This document shows, one piece after another, positions 32,507 through 36,842 of a stretch of 36,842 nt of DNA. Source of the DNA: Rhodobacteraceae bacterium HLUCCA09. Lineage in GTDB: Bacteria > Pseudomonadota > Alphaproteobacteria > Rhodobacterales > Rhodobacteraceae. Positions within the stretch are counted from its first letter, which is position 1. Every line of letters begins with the position of its first letter. The notes beneath the pieces are model-generated. The model was not told the origin of the DNA. It saw only the letters and a program-made list of their open reading frames with translations, and did no database searches. A program made the position numbers and the translations under genes. The stretch is taken from positions 1,809 through 38,650 of the forward strand of contig LJNT01000147.1 of the NCBI GenBank assembly GCA_001314685.1, given 5' to 3'.

Positions 32507-34216
32507 ATGGATGGGCGGGACGGGCAACCGCGGACCGGTGCGCCGGGGGATCACGCCGGACGGGGGAACGCCGCGGCAGAGGGCGGCGGGCGGGTGGGCG
32601 GCGGGTTCGCCCGCTTCGTCGCGCTGTTCACCGCGCTCGACCAGACGACGAAGACCAATGCCAAGGTCGCCGCGCTGGCTGCCTATTTTCGCGAGGCGCC
32701 CGAGGCCGACCGGGTGTGGTGCATCGCGCTGCTCGCCGGCCGCCGGCCCAAGCGGATGCTCCCCTCGACCCTCCTGCGCGACTGGGCGGCGGAGCGGGCC
32801 GGCCTGCCGCTCTGGCTCTTCGAGGAAAGCTACGCGGTCGCGGGCGACCTCGCCGAGACCATCGCGCTGATCCTGCCCGAGGGCGGAGGGCGGTCGGACG
32901 CCTCGCTGTCGGACTGGATCGGGCGGCTGCGCACCCTGCCGACGCTGGAGGAGGCCGAGCGCAAGGCGCTGGTGCTGGAGGCGTGGGAACGGCTGGGGCC
33001 GACCGAGCGCTTCGTGTTCAACAAGCTGCTGACGGGCGGCTTCCGCATGGGGGTGAACGCGAAGCTCATGACGCGGGCGCTGGCGCAGGCGACGGGGATC
33101 GACGCGCCCGAACTCGCCCACCGCCTGATGGGCGACTGGCAGCCCGACCGCGCGACGTGGGAGAGCCTGGTGCTCGCTCCCGACCCCGGCGAGGCGGCGA
33201 GCCGCCCCTACCCGTTCTACCTCGCCTACCAGCTGGACGATCGGCCCGAGAGCCTCGGCGAGGCTGGCGACTGGGCGGCGGAGTGGAAGTGGGACGGCAT
33301 CCGCGGCCAGCTCATCCTGCGCGAGGGGCAGCACTTCCTCTGGTCGCGCGGCGAAGAGCTGATGACCGACCGCTTTCCCGAATTCGCGGCGGCGCGGGAC
33401 TTCCTGCCCGAGGGATGCGTGCTCGACGGCGAGGTGCTGGCATGGGATCACGCGGCGGAGGCGCCGCAGAGCTTCAACGCGTTGCAGGCGCGGATCGGGC
33501 GCAAGACCGTGCCGAAGACCCTGCTCGCGCAGGCACCGGTGGTGCTGCGTGCCTACGACCTGCTCGAATGGCAGGGCGCGGACTGGCGCGCGCGCTCCTT
33601 CGCCGAGCGTCGGGCGCAGCTGGAGGCGGCGCTGGCGCCCCTGCCAGACGCCGCGCCGGTGCGCCTGTCGCCGCTGGTGGCCTTCGACGACTGGGCGAGG
33701 CTCGCGGCCGCGCGCGAGACCTCGCGCGCGCGACAGGCCGAGGGGCTGATGCTCAAGCGCTGGGGCTCGCCCTACCTCGCCGGGCGCAGGAAGGGCGACT
33801 GGTGGAAGTGGAAGGTCGACCCGCTGACCGTCGACGCGGTGATGATCTACGCGCAGGCGGGTCACGGCAGGCGGGCGAACCTCTACACCGACTTCACCTT
33901 CGCGGTGTGGGACGGCCCGCCGGGCGAGGCGGCGCTCGTGCCTGTCACCAAGGCCTATTCGGGCCTCACCGACGCCGAGTTCCGCCGGATCACCGCCTGG
34001 GTGCGCAAGAACACGCTGGAGCGCTACGGGCCAGTGCGCGCGGTGCGGCCCGTCCACGTCTTCGAGATCCATTTCGAGGGGATCCGGAAGAGCACCCGCC
34101 ACAAGTCGGGCGTGGCCCTTCGCTTTCCGCGCATGGCGCGCTGGCGCGTGGACAAGCCCGCCGAGGACGCGAACACGCTCGCCGACCTGCAGGCGATGCT
34201 CGCCGCCTACGGCTGA
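32507..34216 (+). CDS. ATP-dependent DNA ligase of the repair-associated (cisplatin-response) type
   Basis: A 569-residue ligase. N-terminal DNA-binding domain about 35-225 (FVALFTALDQTTKTNAKVAAL; FNKLLTGGFRMGVNAKLMTRAL). The adenylation domain has the nucleophile Lys261 in EWKWDGIRGQ, then FLWSRGEELMTDRFPE, VLDGEVLAWD, the AEGLMLKRWGSPY region and WWKWKVDP. The OB domain ends with HVFEIHFEGIRKSTRHKSGVALRFPRM. About 30 Gly/Arg-rich residues precede the conserved start, so translation may begin slightly later (a GTG near VGGGFARF). It works with the exonuclease in DNA damage repair. The helicase and endonuclease partners often found with this pair are not in the window. Confidence 0.94.
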   Translation: MDGRDGQPRTGAPGDHAGRGNAAAEGGGRVGGGFARFVALFTALDQTTKTNAKVAALAAYFREAPEADRVWCIALLAGRRPKRMLPSTLLRDWAAERAGLPLWLFEESYAVAGDLAETIALILPEGGGRSDASLSDWIGRLRTLPTLEEAERKALVLEAWERLGPTERFVFNKLLTGGFRMGVNAKLMTRALAQATGIDAPELAHRLMGDWQPDRATWESLVLAPDPGEAASRPYPFYLAYQLDDRPESLGEAGDWAAEWKWDGIRGQLILREGQHFLWSRGEELMTDRFPEFAAARDFLPEGCVLDGEVLAWDHAAEAPQSFNALQARIGRKTVPKTLLAQAPVVLRAYDLLEWQGADWRARSFAERRAQLEAALAPLPDAAPVRLSPLVAFDDWARLAAARETSRARQAEGLMLKRWGSPYLAGRRKGDWWKWKVDPLTVDAVMIYAQAGHGRRANLYTDFTFAVWDGPPGEAALVPVTKAYSGLTDAEFRRITAWVRKNTLERYGPVRAVRPVHVFEIHFEGIRKSTRHKSGVALRFPRMARWRVDKPAEDANTLADLQAMLAAYG

Positions 34217-34324
34217 GCGCGGCCACGGGGCGACCCGACGCTGCACCCCGGCCCGAGGCTGCGCCGCGCCCCTTTGCGCCTGCGGGCCCCGGCCCGTGCG
34301 GACGGGGCGGGCGGAGAGCTTGGA

Positions 34325-34388
34325 GGGGGGCCAGCCCCCCGTCGCCCGTGCCGGGCGCCTCCCCCCGGGATATTTGGAGCAAGAAGAA
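34325..34388 (+). repeat. Structured 3'-flanking repeat, copy 4 (same subtype as copy 3)
   Basis: GGGGGGC-CA-GCCCCCC, then GTCGCCCG-TGC-CGGGCGCC (one mismatch), then CTCCCCCCGGGATATTTGG and AGCAAGAAGAA. It lies 108 bp after the ligase stop in the same direction. It lacks the terminal G-run of the other copies. Confidence 0.85.
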
Positions 34389-34451
34389 TCTGCAGGCGGG
34401 GGCAGATCGAGGCCCCTCCGAGTCTTGATCGTCCAGAGACGCGCGGGGCGG

Positions 34452-34507
34452 GGCCGGAGCGGAGCGGGCGGAGCGGGGCGGGCGGAGCGGGGCGGGCGGA
34501 GCGGAGC
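34452..34507. repeat. Four tandem 14-bp GC-only-rich units upstream of dnaG
   Basis: Three close copies of GGGCGGAGCGGGGC (34466-34507, the last with an A for G) are preceded by a diverged unit, GGCCGGAGCGGAGC. The array ends about 60 bp before the dnaG start codon. Confidence 0.85.
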
Positions 34508-34568
34508 GGGATGGCGGCTCCGGCGGGGCGGAGTCGGCTGGACAGGGGGGAGAAGGGGCCCGATATTG

Positions 34569-36758
34569 ATGGTGATGTCGCTGTCCCCCGCCTTTCTCGA
34601 CGATCTCCGATCGCGCGTGTCACTCGCCGACCTCGTGGGGCGCAAGGTCACATGGGACCGCAAGAAGTCGAACCAAGGCCGGGGCGACTGGTGGGCGCCC
34701 TGCCCGTTCCATCAGGAGAAGACGGCGAGCTTTCACGTCCTCGACCGGGAGGGGCGGTACTACTGCTTCGGCTGCCACGCCAAGGGCGACGCCATCACCT
34801 TCCTGCGCGAGGCGGAAAACCTGTCGTTCATGGAGGCGGTGGAGGAACTGGCGCGGATGGCCGGCGTGGAGATGCCCGCGCGCGATCCGAAGGCGGCCGA
34901 AAAGGCGGAGACGCGCGCGACGCTGACGGAGGTGATGGAGCAGGCGGTGCGCCACTACCGCATGCAGCTCTCCTCTGCGAAGGCAGCCGAGGCGCGGGCC
35001 TATCTCGCCCGGCGCGGACTCGACCAGGAGGCGCTCGCGCGGTTCGAGATCGGCTATGCGCCGCCCGGATGGGAGGGGCTGCGCGAGGCGCTCGCGGCCA
35101 AGGGCGTCGAGGTGGAGCGGATGCTGGCGGCGGGCCTCGTGCGTGCCTCCGACAAGGGGCGCGCGCCCTACGACACGTTCCGCGACCGCATCCTGTTTCC
35201 GATCCGCGACGCGCGGGGGCGGGCCATCGCCTTCGGCGGGCGGGCGATGGACCCGAGCGACACCGCGAAATACCTCAACTCGCCCGACACCGAGCTGTTC
35301 GACAAGTCGCGCACGCTCTACAATCACGGGCCTGCGTGGGGGGCCTGCGGCAAGGGCGCGGCCCTGATCGTGGCCGAGGGCTACATGGACGTGATCGCGC
35401 TGGTCGCCGCGGGCTTCCAGGGGGCGGTGGCGCCCCTCGGCACGGCCGTCACCGAGCACCAGTTGCGGATGCTGTGGAAGATGCATGACGAGCCGATCGT
35501 GGCGCTCGACGGCGACACGGCGGGCCTGCGCGCGGGCGAGCGGGTGATGGACCTCGCCCTGCCGCTGATGGAAGCCGGGCAGTCGCTGCGATTCGCGCTT
35601 CTGCCGGAGGGGCGCGACCCCGACGACGTGATCCGCGAGGGCGGCGCCGAGGCCATGCAGGCGGTGCTCGACGGCGCCCTGCCGATGGTCGAGCTGATGT
35701 GGCGGCGGGAGACCGAAGCGCGCTCGCTCGACAGCCCCGAACGGCGCGCGGCGCTCGATCGGGCGCTGCGGGGCCGGGTGGCGCGGATCGCCGACCCCTC
35801 GATCCGGGCGCATTACGCGCACGCCCTGCGCGAGCGGCGCGCGGCGCTTTTCGGCTTCGACCGGGGCGGCGCGGCGCGGGGCGCGCCGGGGCCGGGCTGG
35901 CCGACCGGCGGCGGCGCGCACAGGGGGCGCGGCTTTGGCGCGGGCTATGGCGCGGGGCGTTTCGCGCCACCCGCCCTGCCCACGCAAGCGACGCGGGCGG
36001 CGGCGCGGGCCGCCGCGGGCACCGCGCCCGAGCACCTGCGCGAGGCGGTGATCCTCGCTACTCTGATCGCCTGCCCCGCGCTGATCGAGGATTTCGCGCA
36101 TGTGCTAGAGGAGATGGAGTTCACCGGGGCGGGCCATGCCGAGATCGCCGCGGCGCTGCTGGCCTGCGACGCGCGCGCCACGCCCACGGAGGTGCGCGCC
36201 GACCTCGGGGCCAGGCTCGGCCGCGCGCCCCTTGAAAGGCTGATGGCGCCGCGCCATGTGACGCTCTCGCCGGGCGTGCGGCGGGCCCATGATCGGGACG
36301 TCGCGCGCGCCTGCCTCGCGGGCGAGTTCGCCCGCCTCGCCGCCGCGCGGGGGGCCGCCCGCGAGGTGGCCGAGGCAATGGAGCAGCTGGGGCGTGCCGA
36401 GCGGGCGCCCGATCCGATGGTCGACCCGATGCCCGGCCCGATGCCCGGCCTCGCGGATGCGGCCGCCGCGTGGGAGCCGGCCACGGACGGGCCTGGCGAC
36501 GGAGCGGGGGCGGCCCGGCCCGATCCGTGGGTCGAAGGCGACGACGATGGCGCGCTGCCCGATGCGCTGACGTGGCGGCTGGCCGAGGCGGCCCGTGCCA
36601 GCGCGGCGGCCGAGCGCACCGCGGACGGAGACAGGGCGGAATTCGACCTGGCGCCCAACGGGGTGCGGCTCGACCGGCGCGAGAAGAGCGCCTTTGCCGA
36701 TCTCCTGCGCGAGATCGGCCACGACGCCGGCGGCGACGAAGCCGGCGGCAAGGAGTGA
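34569..36758 (+). CDS. dnaG: DNA primase
   Basis: A 729-residue primase that makes RNA primers for replication. The zinc-binding domain has C45-x2-H48 and C66-x2-C69 (CPFHQEKTASFHV; YYCFGCHAKGDAITF). The core catalytic domain carries FRDRILFPIRDARGRAIAFGGR and YLNSPDTELFDKSRTLY, and the TOPRIM motifs are AEGYMDVIAL and VALDGDTAGLRAGERV. A Gly/Arg-rich linker (near residues 440-475) joins the C-terminal helicase-interaction domain, whose last part contains a Pro/Met/Asp-rich insertion (DPMVDPMPGPMPG). The ATG at 34569 (MVMSLSP) has AAGGGG ten bases upstream; the ATG at 34575 (MSLSPAFLDDL) is the family-typical alternative. The remaining 84 bp to the window end hold no gene. Confidence 0.96.
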   Translation: MVMSLSPAFLDDLRSRVSLADLVGRKVTWDRKKSNQGRGDWWAPCPFHQEKTASFHVLDREGRYYCFGCHAKGDAITFLREAENLSFMEAVEELARMAGVEMPARDPKAAEKAETRATLTEVMEQAVRHYRMQLSSAKAAEARAYLARRGLDQEALARFEIGYAPPGWEGLREALAAKGVEVERMLAAGLVRASDKGRAPYDTFRDRILFPIRDARGRAIAFGGRAMDPSDTAKYLNSPDTELFDKSRTLYNHGPAWGACGKGAALIVAEGYMDVIALVAAGFQGAVAPLGTAVTEHQLRMLWKMHDEPIVALDGDTAGLRAGERVMDLALPLMEAGQSLRFALLPEGRDPDDVIREGGAEAMQAVLDGALPMVELMWRRETEARSLDSPERRAALDRALRGRVARIADPSIRAHYAHALRERRAALFGFDRGGAARGAPGPGWPTGGGAHRGRGFGAGYGAGRFAPPALPTQATRAAARAAAGTAPEHLREAVILATLIACPALIEDFAHVLEEMEFTGAGHAEIAAALLACDARATPTEVRADLGARLGRAPLERLMAPRHVTLSPGVRRAHDRDVARACLAGEFARLAAARGAAREVAEAMEQLGRAERAPDPMVDPMPGPMPGLADAAAAWEPATDGPGDGAGAARPDPWVEGDDDGALPDALTWRLAEAARASAAAERTADGDRAEFDLAPNGVRLDRREKSAFADLLREIGHDAGGDEAGGKE

Positions 36759-36842
36759 CGGACGGTGCCGGGCCTGGCCGGGCCGGGCCGGTCCGGACGG
36801 CCACGGGAACGGACCCGCGAACGGGCCCGCGAACGAGGACCG

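Larger units (their letters stand above)
34217..34568. other. Gene-free region between DNA ligase and dnaG
   Basis: 352 bp without a supportable ORF. It holds structured repeat copy 4 and a four-unit 14-bp tandem array close to the dnaG start. The dnaG promoter should be here, but I could not identify one in the very G-rich sequence. Confidence 0.5.

Noticed and set aside
34452-34507. 14-bp array as a CRISPR
   Set aside because: Units are contiguous without spacers and far too short; no cas genes are present.
1-36842. tRNA, rRNA, insertion sequence or prophage genes
   Set aside because: No cloverleaf-like sequence, transposase, integrase or phage structural gene was recognised on either strand.

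Overview
The window is very GC-rich and its genes read as those of an alphaproteobacterium, most likely a Rhodobacterales/Rhodobacteraceae member. The evidence is the combination of a heterotetrameric sarcosine oxidase, a FIST protein paired with a PAS-type hybrid kinase, CpaB with Flp-type pilins, an M10 metalloprotease with RTX repeats and DUF4214-like repeats, and a ligase/exonuclease repair pair. This is chromosomal-looking DNA (dnaE, dnaG, his genes) with no phage, IS element, tRNA, rRNA or CRISPR that I can see.

Layout. 1-2360 (-): dnaE, cut by the left edge. 2519-6690 (+): a FIST-domain sensor overlapping a GAF/PAS hybrid histidine kinase whose ATP-binding domain looks degenerate. 6715-6954 (-): a lone Lrp/AsnC ligand-binding domain. 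7101-9748 (+): hisB, hisH, hisA, with a decayed DUF2147 gene on the opposite strand between hisH and hisA; hisF does not follow. 9872-10900 (-): a lytic transglycosylase. 11280-13036 (+): two small Flp-like pilins and cpaB without the rest of a Tad locus. 13186-14163 (+): a Gfo/Idh/MocA oxidoreductase. 14179-17440 (-): an RTX metalloprotease, preceded by a perfect hairpin over its ribosome binding site, and a membrane-anchored M19 dipeptidase. 17560-17889 (+): a DUF4389 membrane protein. 18041-21248 (-): a betaine-type ABC transporter (binding protein, permease, ATPase) whose binding-protein gene carries a one-base frameshift. 21513-23348 (-): oligoendopeptidase F. 23534-24031 (+): a transglycosylase lipoprotein. 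24099-24656 (+): a decayed thioredoxin-family gene. 24688-24843 (-): a 51-residue membrane protein. 25042-30472 (-): sarcosine oxidase genes soxB, soxD, soxA, soxG. 30914-31225 (+): an SH3 lipoprotein. 31414-34216 (+): ligase-associated exonuclease and ATP-dependent DNA ligase. 34569-36758 (+): dnaG.

How parts fit together. The betaine-type transporter and sarcosine oxidase are consistent with uptake and demethylation of betaine-like compounds (betaine, dimethylglycine, sarcosine, glycine), although the transporter is probably impaired if the frameshift is real. The FIST protein and kinase are a translationally coupled signalling pair. Three former genes (DUF2147, transporter binding protein, thioredoxin-like) show fresh or advanced decay.

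The most interesting non-coding signal is a family of four structured intergenic repeats. Each lies 3' of a gene and points in the same direction as that gene. They share a double hairpin, show at least one compensatory base change and fall into two tail subtypes. A second repeat type occurs as two direct copies bracketing soxA-soxG. No single undescribed multi-gene system stands out. The best leads are the repeat family, the RBS-occluding hairpin of the metalloprotease, and the FIST-associated kinase with no recognisable ATP-binding motifs.
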